From positions 147,259-211,258 of the forward strand of contig JADYYG010000043.1 of NCBI GenBank assembly GCA_020853755.1: a DNA stretch of 64,000 nt. Reading direction: 5' to 3'. A program made the translations under genes and the position numbers. This stretch comes from Dehalococcoidia bacterium (GTDB lineage: Bacteria > Chloroflexota > Dehalococcoidia > Tepidiformales > Tepidiformaceae). Position 1 is the first letter of the stretch; each line of letters opens with the position of its first letter. The notes beneath the pieces are model-generated. The model was not told the DNA's origin. It saw only the letters and a list, made by a program, of their open reading frames with translations, and did no database searches. Below, piece by piece: positions 26,791 to 34,787 of this stretch.

Positions 26791-26818
26791 GGCCCCGTGC
26801 GTTAGCCGGGGCCTTTTT
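26791..26818 (+). terminator. Intrinsic terminator after the thioredoxin-fold gene
   Basis: Stem GGCCCCG/CGGGGCC (26791-26797 with 26807-26813) and TTTTT, 26 bases beyond the stop. A TTG start for the next gene would fall inside it, which argues for the GTG at 26856. Confidence 0.88.
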
Positions 26819-26855
26819 GCTTGCATCGGCCGTTCCGGAACCCCAGACTCCCGCC

Positions 26856-27218
26856 GTGCGCATCACCCCGAGCCAACCACGCCCGGCCTGGCTCCAGGCA
26901 GCCGTGACCTTGCTCGCGCTCGTGCTGCTCATCGCGGTGTACGTGGCGGTGATGCACGGACTCGTCGACTTCTCGAAGGTGGATGGGAAGCATGAGGCCA
27001 GCAAGCGGGACCTGGTGTACGTGTACATCCACGTGGGGCTGTTGCTCACTGCGGGGGCCATCGGCTTCGTCGCGGGAAAGTGGTTCAGCGGACTGGGCTT
27101 CGCCTTTGCGGTGCTGTTCCTCATTATGACGATGCTCCTGACCACGGCAATCCAGCTTTCGAGCTACGAAATGGCCTGCCGCGGCCACAACGACCTGGTC
27201 CGCCACTGGCAGTGCTGA
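26856..27218 (+). CDS. Small membrane protein of unknown function
   Basis: A 120-residue protein with three hydrophobic segments at about 13-35, 60-80 and 83-105. A conserved-looking HVGLLLTAGAIGFVAGKWF leads the second segment. The GTG at 26856 is chosen because the longer frame would begin within the terminator hairpin. The C-terminus (SSYEMACRGHNDLVRHWQC) is polar. It is convergent with the HAD gene, 17 bases away. I do not recognise the family. Confidence 0.7.
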   Translation: MRITPSQPRPAWLQAAVTLLALVLLIAVYVAVMHGLVDFSKVDGKHEASKRDLVYVYIHVGLLLTAGAIGFVAGKWFSGLGFAFAVLFLIMTMLLTTAIQLSSYEMACRGHNDLVRHWQC

Positions 27219-27235
27219 GCGCCGGTGGCAGCGGC

Positions 27236-27925
27236 TCAGTCGAGGAGCTTCAACAGGTCGTCGAGGGCCGCAATCACTCCCAGGGGGTTCGAGTCCGCCG
27301 GGTCTTCTTGCCGGAACTCGTGCGTGAGGACCGAACGCATGCCGAGCGCCTGCGGACCGCGCACATCCTCCCGCACGCGATCGCCAACGAAGAGCACATC
27401 CTTGGGAGCGACACCCAACTGCTCGAGCGCGGCGCGATAGATGGCCGGGTTCGGCTTGCGTACGCGCTGCTCGACCGAGAACACGGCGGCCTCCGCGTGG
27501 TGGAGCAATTCGAACTCCCGGAGGCGGCGCCTCATCACCGCCGGCGCGGTCAGCGTGTTCGAGACAAATCCGATGGGCAGGCCAGCATCCCGGATGGCGC
27601 CCAGCACCGCCGAACGGTCGCGCGCCTCCCAGCGGGCGACGTCAGCCTCGCCCAGCAGGTGGTTGAGATGTTCCGCAGCCCTCGCAGCGAAGTCGCCGGA
27701 CCCGAGGAACGGCCGGACCAGGTCCGCGATGGACGGCTCGTCGAGCTGCCCCGCCGCGTAGCCAGCCATCAGGCGCTCGCGGAGCGACTCGAGTGTGCGG
27801 AGTGCTTCGGTCTCTGCGTCTTCCAGGCCCTCCGCCGCGAGGAATGCCGCGAACGCATCCGTCACGTCAGGCATGGGCTTCAGCCGGAAGAGCGTGTCAC
27901 CGAGGTCGAACAGGACCGCCTTCAT
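27236..27925 (-). CDS. HAD-superfamily hydrolase (paralogue of 16985-17731)
   Basis: A 229-residue HAD protein with FDLGDTL (motif I), FVSNTLT (II), RKPNPAIYRAALEQLGVAPKDVLFVGDRVREDVRGPQALG (III-IV) and a helical cap. It resembles phosphoglycolate or haloacid-type HAD phosphatases, but the substrate cannot be named. The start at 27925 (MKAVLFDLGDTL) shares its A with the preceding PPOX stop (TGATG), which favours it over the ATG 15 bases upstream. The two genes are probably one operon. Confidence 0.88.
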   Translation of the reverse strand: MKAVLFDLGDTLFRLKPMPDVTDAFAAFLAAEGLEDAETEALRTLESLRERLMAGYAAGQLDEPSIADLVRPFLGSGDFAARAAEHLNHLLGEADVARWEARDRSAVLGAIRDAGLPIGFVSNTLTAPAVMRRRLREFELLHHAEAAVFSVEQRVRKPNPAIYRAALEQLGVAPKDVLFVGDRVREDVRGPQALGMRSVLTHEFRQEDPADSNPLGVIAALDDLLKLLD

Positions 27926-28353
27926 CACGCGAACCCCCATGGGCGAATGCGGGATGGAGCGATGCGCAGCATCACGCGCTCCGCCCCGGCAATGCGCTGC
28001 TCCATCTCTTCTGGCAGCGTGGGGCCGAGGTATCGTTCGGCGATCGCCCGCATCGACCGGCGAGCGGGGTCTTCGATGACCTCTGCGATTCCTTCGATGG
28101 CTACTCCTCGGTACGGGCGTTCCCGGGTGTCGACGATGAAGGAGACGCGCGCATCGTTCCGGGCGTTGCGCGCCTTCGGCCGGGAAGCCGGAGTGGAGAT
28201 GATGATGGCATCGCCTTCAAGCGCGAACCAAACCGCCGACGTCCGAGGCGCCCCATCGGGCTTGAGCGTCGAGAGGACGCCGGGCCACCTCGCGCCAGTC
28301 AGGAATTCGCGGATCTCCGGGGTCATCTCGCGCAGCACAGGCAATTCTGGCAC
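27925..28353 (-). CDS. PPOX-class (pyridoxamine phosphate oxidase-like) flavin/F420-binding protein
   Basis: A 142-residue split-barrel protein: ARWPGVLSTLKPDGAPRTSAVWFALEGDAIIISTPASRPKARNARNDARVSFIVDTRERPYRGVAIEGIAEVIED. This pattern is typical of FMN- or F420-binding PPOX proteins (Rv1155-like). An ATG at residue 10 is an alternative start. It is coupled to the HAD gene downstream and divergent from the DinB-like gene (53-base gap). A PPOX domain also occurs in the fusion at 56160-57704. Confidence 0.87.
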   Translation of the reverse strand: MPELPVLREMTPEIREFLTGARWPGVLSTLKPDGAPRTSAVWFALEGDAIIISTPASRPKARNARNDARVSFIVDTRERPYRGVAIEGIAEVIEDPARRSMRAIAERYLGPTLPEEMEQRIAGAERVMLRIAPSRIRPWGFA

Positions 28354-28406
28354 GGCTCTAGAGCGGAGTCATGGCAGGGATGCGCAGAGTCGGGTTTCAT
28401 AGGGGG

Positions 28407-28919
28407 ATGACACAACGGCCTTCCCCCGCTGAATACGTGCCTTACTTCGCGACCTACGTGGACGACGCCGAGGATGACCCGGGCAGTCAACTCACGATCC
28501 AGGCCGGCGAAATCGCTGCCTTCGGACAGGTTGATGAGGCCGCCGCTGCTGCCCGCCCGGCGCCCGGCGAGTGGTCGCTCAAAGAGGTGCTCGTCCACCT
28601 CAGCGACTTCGAGCGGATGTTCACCTACCGCGCGCTCCGCTTCTCGCGAGGCGATGCCACACCTGTGGAGGCCTTCGAACAGGATCCGTATGTCGCCGCC
28701 TCGGAGGCGAACGAAAGGCCGCTCGAGAGCATCATCGGCGAACTCCTGGCGTTGCGGGCTGCCACGATTCTCTTCTTCGAGTCCCTGTCCGAGGCGATGC
28801 TCTCCCGGGGCGGGATGGCGGGCGGGAACCCTGTGACGGTGCGCGCGCTGTGGTTCATCATCGCCGGGCACTGCGAAGGGCACCTCCGAGACCTCCGCGC
28901 CCGCTTCGGCGAGGTCTGA
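28407..28919 (+). CDS. DinB/YfiT-like metal-dependent protein
   Basis: A 170-residue four-helix-bundle protein of the DinB_2 type. The usual motifs are present: ARPAPGEWSLKEVLVHLSDFERMFTYRALRF near residue 45 (first His ligand) and WFIIAGHCEGHLRDLRARF at the end (two further His). Three His ligands for a divalent metal are thus available. Such proteins act as thiol-dependent transferases or have unknown roles. The start at 28407 matches the family (MTQRPSPAEYVPYFATYV); an ATG 36 bases upstream is possible. Confidence 0.85.
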   Translation: MTQRPSPAEYVPYFATYVDDAEDDPGSQLTIQAGEIAAFGQVDEAAAAARPAPGEWSLKEVLVHLSDFERMFTYRALRFSRGDATPVEAFEQDPYVAASEANERPLESIIGELLALRAATILFFESLSEAMLSRGGMAGGNPVTVRALWFIIAGHCEGHLRDLRARFGEV

Positions 28920-28934
28920 CTCAACTGCTTGTGT

Positions 28935-28963
28935 TTGTAGTCACAATCGCCACTTGTTAGACT
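28935..28963 (+). promoter_or_regulatory. Promoter of the nuoI-like gene (TTGTAG-N17-TAGACT)
   Basis: TTGTAG at 28935-28940, a 17-base spacer and TAGACT at 28958-28963, then exactly 6 bases to the ATG at 28970. This is the best -35/-10 pair in the window and predicts a leaderless mRNA. The spacer contains TCACAATC, which recurs just upstream of the next TAGACT at 29541. Confidence 0.6.
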
Positions 28964-28969
28964 CCCCGC

Positions 28970-29443
28970 ATGGCATACGGCAGCGGCATCGCGAAGGGCA
29001 TGAGCCTCACCCTCAAGAGCATGTTCCGTCCGGTGGCGACGGTGGAGTACCCGGACGAGGTTCGTCCCATCCCGGTGTACGCCCGCACGAATCTGCTCTG
29101 GTTCGAAGAGCGGTGCACCGGCTGCTCCACCTGCGCCCAGGCCTGTCCCGACGGCTGCATCCTCGTCGCCACCAGCCAGGATGCCGAAGGCCGCCGCAAT
29201 GTCGACCGCTACGAGATCGACTTCCGCATCTGCATGTATTGCGGCCTCTGCACTGAGGCGTGCCCCTACGAGGCGATCCAGCCCGGCGGCCCGATGGACG
29301 ACGCTGTCTACCGGTTCGACGAGATGTACCGCGACAAGCATGCCCTGACGCGTGTTTCGCAGAAGTTCCTCCAGGGCAACGCGAACACCTACCCGAACGG
29401 GATGAAGGCGCCCGGCCCCGAGGCCGACTTCCACCGGCTCTAG
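28970..29443 (+). CDS. nuoI: NuoI-like 2x[4Fe-4S] ferredoxin subunit of a complex I-type oxidoreductase
   Basis: A 157-residue iron-sulfur subunit that would pass electrons between the peripheral arm and the quinone site of complex I. Two CxxCxxCxxxCP motifs are complete: C49, C52, C55, C59 and C88, C91, C94, C98. The N-terminus (GMSLTLKSMFRPVATVEYPDE) resembles NuoI (TLK..F.P..T..YP). No other membrane subunit of complex I is adjacent; only the NuoG-like gene follows, 170 bases later with its own promoter motif. The partners are probably encoded elsewhere. Confidence 0.88.
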   Translation: MAYGSGIAKGMSLTLKSMFRPVATVEYPDEVRPIPVYARTNLLWFEERCTGCSTCAQACPDGCILVATSQDAEGRRNVDRYEIDFRICMYCGLCTEACPYEAIQPGGPMDDAVYRFDEMYRDKHALTRVSQKFLQGNANTYPNGMKAPGPEADFHRL

Positions 29444-29540
29444 GCCGGCCCGCGCTTCCTCAACCTCCAAATTGATGACAGTTCTTCGGGCGCGCCATCT
29501 GCGGCGTCCCGTGTCATTCGTGTTCCAAATCACAATCCGC

Positions 29541-29546
29541 TAGACT
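29541..29546 (+). promoter_or_regulatory. -10 hexamer TAGACT upstream of the NuoG-like gene
   Basis: TAGACT 67 bases before the ATG, preceded by TCACAATC as at the nuoI promoter (28941). The gap 29444-29613 holds no gene. Confidence 0.4.
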
Positions 29547-29613
29547 TCCTCCCGAACAACTTCGCCGCTGAGCACCGTTTCGCTGTGCCCCGGGGCGTTC
29601 GCTGCAGGTAGCT

Positions 29614-32532
29614 ATGGCAACACTCACCGTCGACGGCAAGGTCATCGAAGCCCCCGCGGGCGCACCGCTCGTAGAGGTCCTCAAGAACAACGGCTTCTAT
29701 GTCTCCAGCCTCTGCTATATCGACGGCCTCAAACCCTACGCCGGCTGCCGCTCGTGCCTCGTCGACATCGAGGGCCCTCCGGGCCTCCAGCTCTCCTGCA
29801 CCTCCGTCGTCCAGGACAACATGGTCGTTCGAACGGACACCGACGAGATCAAGGAGGGCCGGAAGGCTGTCATCTCCCTGATCCTGGCGAACCACCCGGA
29901 TCGCTGTCTCACCTGCCATCGCCGCGAACACTGCCACCCGGGCGACGTCTGCCTGCGCGACGACATCGTGACGCACCGCTGCCTGACCTGTTCGAAGAAC
30001 TACCGCTGCGAACTCCAGGCCACCTGCGAAATGGTCGGCATGTCGGGCTACGAACCATGGGTCGGCGAAGAACGCTCCTGGTACCAGACGCCTCACCCAC
30101 CGGCCGACCGCGCGAACCCGTTCATGGAGTTCGACCCGCAGATGTGCATCCTCTGCACACGCTGCGTCCGCGCCTGCGATGAAAAGCGGCACACCGGCGC
30201 TCTCACCCTCTCCGGCCGCGGCTGGGACTCCCAGATCGCCTTCGGAGCAGGCGGCCCGATCCACGAGAGCAATTGCGACTTCTCGGGGGCCTGCATCGAC
30301 GTCTGCCCGACAGCGACGCTGATGGAGCACCCGAACAAGTGGGTGGCCAAGCCGGACACCTGGACCACGACCACCTGCGACAGCTGCGCAATCGGTTGCA
30401 GCATCCGCATCGGCTCGGTCGAAGGGCGTGGCAACATCGTCCGCCCGGGCGACGGCAACCCCGTCAACGGCGACCAGATCTGCATCCGCGGCCGCTACCA
30501 CTACGACTCGCTGAAGCCGCGCGAACGCCTCGGCAAGCACCTCATCCGCCGCGGCAACATCCAGGCGCCGGCGTCCCTCGCCGATGCGGCCGCCGAAGCA
30601 GCCCGCGCGCTGAAGGCGGCGGCTGCGACCGGAAAGGTCGGCGTGCTCGTCGGCGGGAACGTCACGAACGAAGAGGCGCTGCTCGCCTCGCGCATCGCGA
30701 CCTCGCTGAAGGCAACCGCGGATAGCTCGCTCGGCCCGGTTACACGGGCATGGAAGTCAGCCCTCGAAGCCCGCTTCGGGACCTGGCGGATGGCCGCCGA
30801 CATGACCCGCATCGCCCATAGCAAGGCCATCGTCGTCGTCCATGACGACCTTGAAGAGAGCCACAACGTCGCCAGCGTCCGGATCAAGGACTCGGTTGTC
30901 CGGGATGGTGCGAAGCTCATCGTCATCGGCCCGCTGCGCAGCGAACTTGTCGACTTCGCGAGCCTCTGGGTTCGCTGCGACGCCGGCCAGGAGGGCGCAA
31001 CAGCGGCCGCCATCGCCGATGCTGTGGCCGGCAAGCCCGCCGCCAGCGACGACATCGCCGCCGCCGCAGCCATCCTCAATGAAGCTCCAAAGGACCAGGC
31101 GCTCGTCATCTGCGCTCCCAACCCGGTGAGCGCACAGGCCGCGGCCGCGATGGCAGGCGGCGCGGCGAACCTCGCCATCGCCCTCTTCGGCGCCGAAGCC
31201 AGCAACAACCTGGTCGTCCTCCCGCAGGAAGTGAACGTCCACGGCCTGCTCGATCTCGGTGTCGCCGCGGCCGGTGGACCCAACCCGCTGGAAGGGCTCT
31301 CGGCAGTTCTCCTCGTTCGCGACGACCCGACGATGCGTCTCGCGGGCGCCGAGGCGGCCCTCAATGGTATGACCGTTATCGCCGTCGACAACGTCCTCAG
31401 CGGCGCAGCGAAAAACGCCGCTGTCGTCCTCGCCGAAGGGCGCGCTTACACCAGCACCGGCACCTACACCCAGGGCGACCACCGCATTCAGAAGGTCTCG
31501 GCGGCAGTCCGGCCAGAAGGCGATTCGGTTCCGCTGTTCGAGGCCCTGACAGCGCTCGGTTCTGCCCTCGGCGTCGAACTGCCGGCCACGCCGGACGCGG
31601 CTCTCGGCGAGATTTCGAAGATCGACGCCGCCTACCAGCCCGCCTGGGACCTCATCATCGGCGAGGGTGTGCGGCGCGCCGTCCCGGTGTCCTCCAGGGC
31701 TTCCGCGCAGCCGGTCGAAGCCGTCGCCACTGGCGCCGGTGCGAAGGTCATCACCTCGCGCGACCTCTACACCGCGCTTGACGCCGCGGCACTGAGGCAT
31801 CCCGAGGCGGAGAAACTGCACCGCTACGACCGCATCCAGCTCAGCGAAACCGACGGTGCGAGCCTCGGCGTTACCAGCGGCGATGAAGTGACCATCAGCG
31901 CGGAAGGCGGCACGATTACGGCCCGCGCGACCGTGACCGACCGCATCCCGGCCGGACACGTCTACCTTTCCAGCCTGGCCCAGGGCGGCGCCGTTAGCCG
32001 GTTCTATGGCAACGGCCACATCCCCGGTGTCACCATCACGCCGGCGGGTGGTTCGCGGCCGGCAGCAGCGGCGCCTGCCCCTGCCCCGGTCGCGGCCTTT
32101 ACAGCCCCGGCCGAAGCTGCGGCGCCGGCACCGGCATCCGGGCGCGTCCCGGTCGAGGCCGTCGCAGGCGTCGATGATGCCGCGAAGACGACACTGAACG
32201 GCGCGGGTATCACGTGGCTCGACGAATACCTCGCGGCGGCCGGCCCGGCGGAGTCACGCAAGGCGCTCGCAGCCCAGACCGGCATCGATGCCCGGCAACT
32301 GCTGGAGTGGGCAAACCGCGCCGACCTGATGCGGCTCGACGGTGTCAGCGCGGCACTGGCCGATCTCCTTGAGAACGCCGGCGTCGACACGGTGCGCGAA
32401 CTCGCCCAGCGGAACGCCGCGAACCTGGCCCAGAAGCTGCAGGAAGCAGCCGGCGGCGCGGCGCCTTCGGAAGCGACCATCACGGCCTGGATCGCCCAGG
32501 CGAAGACGCTGGCCCCGGCGGTGACGCACTAG
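29614..32532 (+). CDS. nuoG: NuoG-like iron-sulfur/molybdopterin-fold subunit with C-terminal DUF4332 domain
   Basis: A 972-residue electron-transfer subunit of complex I or a related dehydrogenase. From the N-terminus: a [2Fe-2S] domain with C34, C45, C48, C62, and a His-Cys cluster H94, C98, C101, C107. A second, similar Cys-rich stretch follows (H121, C123, C126, C132, C138). Then come a ferredoxin-like C178-x2-C181-x2-C184-x3-C188 and a further C221, C227, C231 group. The molybdopterin-fold domain begins with the cluster C255-x2-C258-x3-C262...C290. Residues about 300-800 are degenerate molybdopterin-fold, with no clear cofactor ligand. A Pro/Ala linker (about 810-842) leads to a DUF4332 helix-hairpin domain (843-972; KALAAQTGIDARQLLEWANRADLMRLDGV), not part of classical NuoG. 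Confidence 0.9.
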   Translation: MATLTVDGKVIEAPAGAPLVEVLKNNGFYVSSLCYIDGLKPYAGCRSCLVDIEGPPGLQLSCTSVVQDNMVVRTDTDEIKEGRKAVISLILANHPDRCLTCHRREHCHPGDVCLRDDIVTHRCLTCSKNYRCELQATCEMVGMSGYEPWVGEERSWYQTPHPPADRANPFMEFDPQMCILCTRCVRACDEKRHTGALTLSGRGWDSQIAFGAGGPIHESNCDFSGACIDVCPTATLMEHPNKWVAKPDTWTTTTCDSCAIGCSIRIGSVEGRGNIVRPGDGNPVNGDQICIRGRYHYDSLKPRERLGKHLIRRGNIQAPASLADAAAEAARALKAAAATGKVGVLVGGNVTNEEALLASRIATSLKATADSSLGPVTRAWKSALEARFGTWRMAADMTRIAHSKAIVVVHDDLEESHNVASVRIKDSVVRDGAKLIVIGPLRSELVDFASLWVRCDAGQEGATAAAIADAVAGKPAASDDIAAAAAILNEAPKDQALVICAPNPVSAQAAAAMAGGAANLAIALFGAEASNNLVVLPQEVNVHGLLDLGVAAAGGPNPLEGLSAVLLVRDDPTMRLAGAEAALNGMTVIAVDNVLSGAAKNAAVVLAEGRAYTSTGTYTQGDHRIQKVSAAVRPEGDSVPLFEALTALGSALGVELPATPDAALGEISKIDAAYQPAWDLIIGEGVRRAVPVSSRASAQPVEAVATGAGAKVITSRDLYTALDAAALRHPEAEKLHRYDRIQLSETDGASLGVTSGDEVTISAEGGTITARATVTDRIPAGHVYLSSLAQGGAVSRFYGNGHIPGVTITPAGGSRPAAAAPAPAPVAAFTAPAEAAAPAPASGRVPVEAVAGVDDAAKTTLNGAGITWLDEYLAAAGPAESRKALAAQTGIDARQLLEWANRADLMRLDGVSAALADLLENAGVDTVRELAQRNAANLAQKLQEAAGGAAPSEATITAWIAQAKTLAPAVTH

Positions 32533-32562
32533 GCCGGACCCCCCTCACCCTCGCAACAAGCA

Positions 32563-32592
32563 GAAAGCCCACCGGGCCAGCGGTGGGCTTTC
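32563..32592 (+). terminator. Intrinsic terminator of the NuoG-like gene
   Basis: A perfect 12-bp stem GAAAGCCCACCG/CGGTGGGCTTTC with a 6-base loop. The 3' arm ends in CTTTC, and the complementary A-rich arm would also allow termination on the other strand. Confidence 0.88.
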
Positions 32593-32729
32593 ATGTCTCT
32601 TGGTGTCTGACTGGAGAATTCAGACGCGAGCAGGAAAGAGTGGGTGAGCGCCACGAAAGGGGAGCTTTTCATGGCGCCACCAGGACGGGAGCGGCTCCAG
32701 CGGAGCCTGATGGGCGCGTTTGTGAGAAC

Positions 32730-32812
32730 GAGATGGCCCTGTCGCTTACCGCTGGCAGGACTCGGGACGCCCTGCTGCGGGTGAAGGTGGGGGAGAGCGA
32801 GAGAGCCATCTC
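32730..32812. repeat. Imperfect 17-bp inverted repeat with nested hairpin, in a 569-base gene-free gap
   Basis: Arms GAGATGGCCCTGTCGCT (32730-32746) and AGCGAGAGAGCCATCTC (32796-32812) pair with 2 mismatches over 17 bases. The 49-base interior contains a further GCAGG/CCTGC pair. The gap 32533-33101 otherwise holds the terminator above, a TACACT hexamer at 32966 and a long leader to the monooxygenase gene. Because of the inversion, both strands would encode similar peptides here, so apparent small reading frames are artefacts. It could be a mobile palindromic repeat or a structured leader RNA. Confidence 0.55.
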
Positions 32813-33101
32813 CTTCCCTACAAGCTCTATCCTGCCAGCCACGTGTGAACCCTGAATATGGCCTCTGTAAAAGCCATGCAAAATCGTTAGGCTCAGTGAA
32901 GATGTTCGTGGATCGTCCGGCGAGCTGGGGCCGCTGCCGGCACTGAGAAACTCGTTCACGCCTGCTACACTGCGCTTGGACCGACCGGGCCACGGCGAGT
33001 GCACGAATGGGCCTCCCCGGAACGTTAGCCGTCCGTTCACTATCCGCCGAGCACGATGCAGGGCCATGCGCCTGGGCTCACGACCAAGAGGGAAACAGAC
33101 C

Positions 33102-34604
33102 ATGACAGCTACCCAGACACTGGCCGAAACGCCCGCTGCTGAGACCGAGCACTTCGACGTCCTGATCGTCGGCGCCGGGATTTCGGGCATCGGAGCGGCC
33201 TATCACCTGACCCACCAGCGGCCGGGAACGTCCTTTGTCATCCTCGATGCCCTCGACCACTTCGGCGGGACCTGGTGGACCCACAAGTACCCGGGAGTTC
33301 GCTCCGATAGCGACCTCTACACGTTCGGCTACCGCTTTAAGCCCTGGGTGGGCGCACCGATCGCCACCGCGGGGGAGATCCTTCGCTACATGGACGAGGT
33401 CATCGAAGAGAACGATCTCGCGAAGTACATCCGCTACAGCCACAAGGTGCTCACCGCGAAGTGGTCAACGGAAACCAGCCGCTGGACGATCGAAGCGAAC
33501 GACACGAAGGCGGGCGTTACCCGGCGGTTCACCGCGAATTTCCTCTGGATGTGCCAGGGCTACTACCGCCACGAGCAGGGGTACACCCCGGAGTGGCCCG
33601 GCATGGACCAGTACCAGGGCCAGATCATCCATCCCCAGACGTGGCCCAAAGACCTCGACCTCAAGGGCAAGAAGGTCATCTGCATCGGCTCCGGCGCGAC
33701 CACCGCTACCGTCGTCCCGGCCATCGCTGGCGAGTGTGAGCACGTCACCGTCCTGCAGCGGTCGCCCACCTACTTCATCCCCGGCCGGAATCAGAACGAA
33801 CTCGCCGACATCCTCCGCGAAATCGACATCCCGGAGGAGTGGATCCACGAAATCGTCCGGCGGAAGATCCTGCACGACCAGGCCGTGTTCACGCAGCGCT
33901 CGTTCGATGAACCCGAGACCGTGAAGAACGAACTCCTGACCGGCGTCCGCGCCTACCTCGGCCCGGACTACGACGTGGACAAGCACTTCACCCCGAGCTA
34001 CCGGCCGTGGCGTCAGCGTATTGCCTTCGTCCCCGATGGCGACATTTTCCGCGGCATCCGGGCGGGCAAGGCCTCGGTAGTCACCGATGAAATCGATACC
34101 TTCACTCCGCGCGGTATCCGCACGAAATCGGGTGAAGAACTCGAAGCAGACATCATCATCACCGCCACCGGGTTCAACATGAACGCCCTCGGTGACATTG
34201 CCTTTGAAATCGATGGCAAGCCACTCGCCTTCCACGACACGGTGACCTACCGCGGCATGATGTTCACCGGTATCCCGAACCTGCTCTGGGTGTTCGGCTA
34301 CTTCCGCGCGAGTTGGACACTTCGCGCCGACCTGATGGCTGACTTCGTCTGCAGGCTCCTCGCCCACATGGAGAAGAAGGGCGTCAGCAAGGTGGAAATC
34401 GTCATCCCGGAAGCCGACAAGGACATGAAGCTCCTCCCCTGGATCGACCCGGAGAACTTCAACCCCGGGTACCTCATGCGGGCGATGGACATCCTGCCGA
34501 TGCGCGGCGAAAAGCACGAGTGGCAGCACACGCAGGACTACTGGCGCGAAAAGGACGAAATCCCGGCGATCGACCTCGATGGGCCCGAGTTCCAGTACTC
34601 CTGA
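33102..34604 (+). CDS. Flavin-containing monooxygenase, Baeyer-Villiger type
   Basis: A 500-residue FAD/NADPH monooxygenase. The FAD Rossmann motif is G24-A-G26-I-S-G29, and the NADPH motif GSGATTAT lies near residue 205. The Baeyer-Villiger fingerprint FxGxxxHxxxWP is present as Y171-Q-G-Q-I-I-H177-P-Q-T-W181-P, with Tyr for the first Phe. These enzymes oxidise ketones to esters or S/N compounds. The ATG is supported by AGAGGGA 9 bases upstream; the frame is open further up without similarity. The nearest gene downstream is a PadR regulator, which may control it. The substrate is unknown. Confidence 0.92.
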   Translation: MTATQTLAETPAAETEHFDVLIVGAGISGIGAAYHLTHQRPGTSFVILDALDHFGGTWWTHKYPGVRSDSDLYTFGYRFKPWVGAPIATAGEILRYMDEVIEENDLAKYIRYSHKVLTAKWSTETSRWTIEANDTKAGVTRRFTANFLWMCQGYYRHEQGYTPEWPGMDQYQGQIIHPQTWPKDLDLKGKKVICIGSGATTATVVPAIAGECEHVTVLQRSPTYFIPGRNQNELADILREIDIPEEWIHEIVRRKILHDQAVFTQRSFDEPETVKNELLTGVRAYLGPDYDVDKHFTPSYRPWRQRIAFVPDGDIFRGIRAGKASVVTDEIDTFTPRGIRTKSGEELEADIIITATGFNMNALGDIAFEIDGKPLAFHDTVTYRGMMFTGIPNLLWVFGYFRASWTLRADLMADFVCRLLAHMEKKGVSKVEIVIPEADKDMKLLPWIDPENFNPGYLMRAMDILPMRGEKHEWQHTQDYWREKDEIPAIDLDGPEFQYS

Positions 34605-34638
34605 ACGGGTCTCCCCCGGCCACCCGGCAGTAACGATG

Positions 34639-34668
34639 ACAGCCCCGCCGCAAGCGGGGCTGTTGCGT
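34639..34668 (+). terminator. Probable terminator after the monooxygenase
   Basis: A perfect 10-bp stem ACAGCCCCGC/GCGGGGCTGT with a 5-base loop, followed by TGCGTTC. The T-tract is weak. Confidence 0.65.
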
Positions 34669-34730
34669 TCGCACGGGCTCGCCCGCGCGCCATCCAGCCG
34701 CCCGATGCAGGGACGGGGAAGTTTGCATAG

Positions 34731-34741
34731 ATGGGCCCCAT
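34731..34741. promoter_or_regulatory. Palindrome ATGGGCCCCAT, possible PadR operator
   Basis: An 11-base near-perfect palindrome flanked on each side by ATAG, 46 bases before the PadR GTG. Between it and the gene, TATCCT (34774-34779) stands 8 bases before the GTG as a -10 candidate. Repressor binding here would cover the promoter upstream region. Confidence 0.4.
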
Positions 34742-34787
34742 ATAGTTGCTTGCCAAGTAATCAGGCGCCGGGTTATCCTGCCGCGCG

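Noticed and set aside
30757..32019. 420-codon minus-strand frame inside nuoG
   Set aside because: Composition of an antisense shadow; the plus strand is a recognisable NuoG domain.
29614..32532. Formate dehydrogenase alpha subunit
   Set aside because: The Fe-S layout at the N-terminus fits, but no selenocysteine/cysteine ligand or conserved molybdenum pocket was visible; the C-terminal part is degenerate as in NuoG.
32583..32855. Small gene after the nuoG terminator (90 codons)
   Set aside because: Begins inside the terminator stem and runs through an inverted repeat that encodes similar peptides on both strands.
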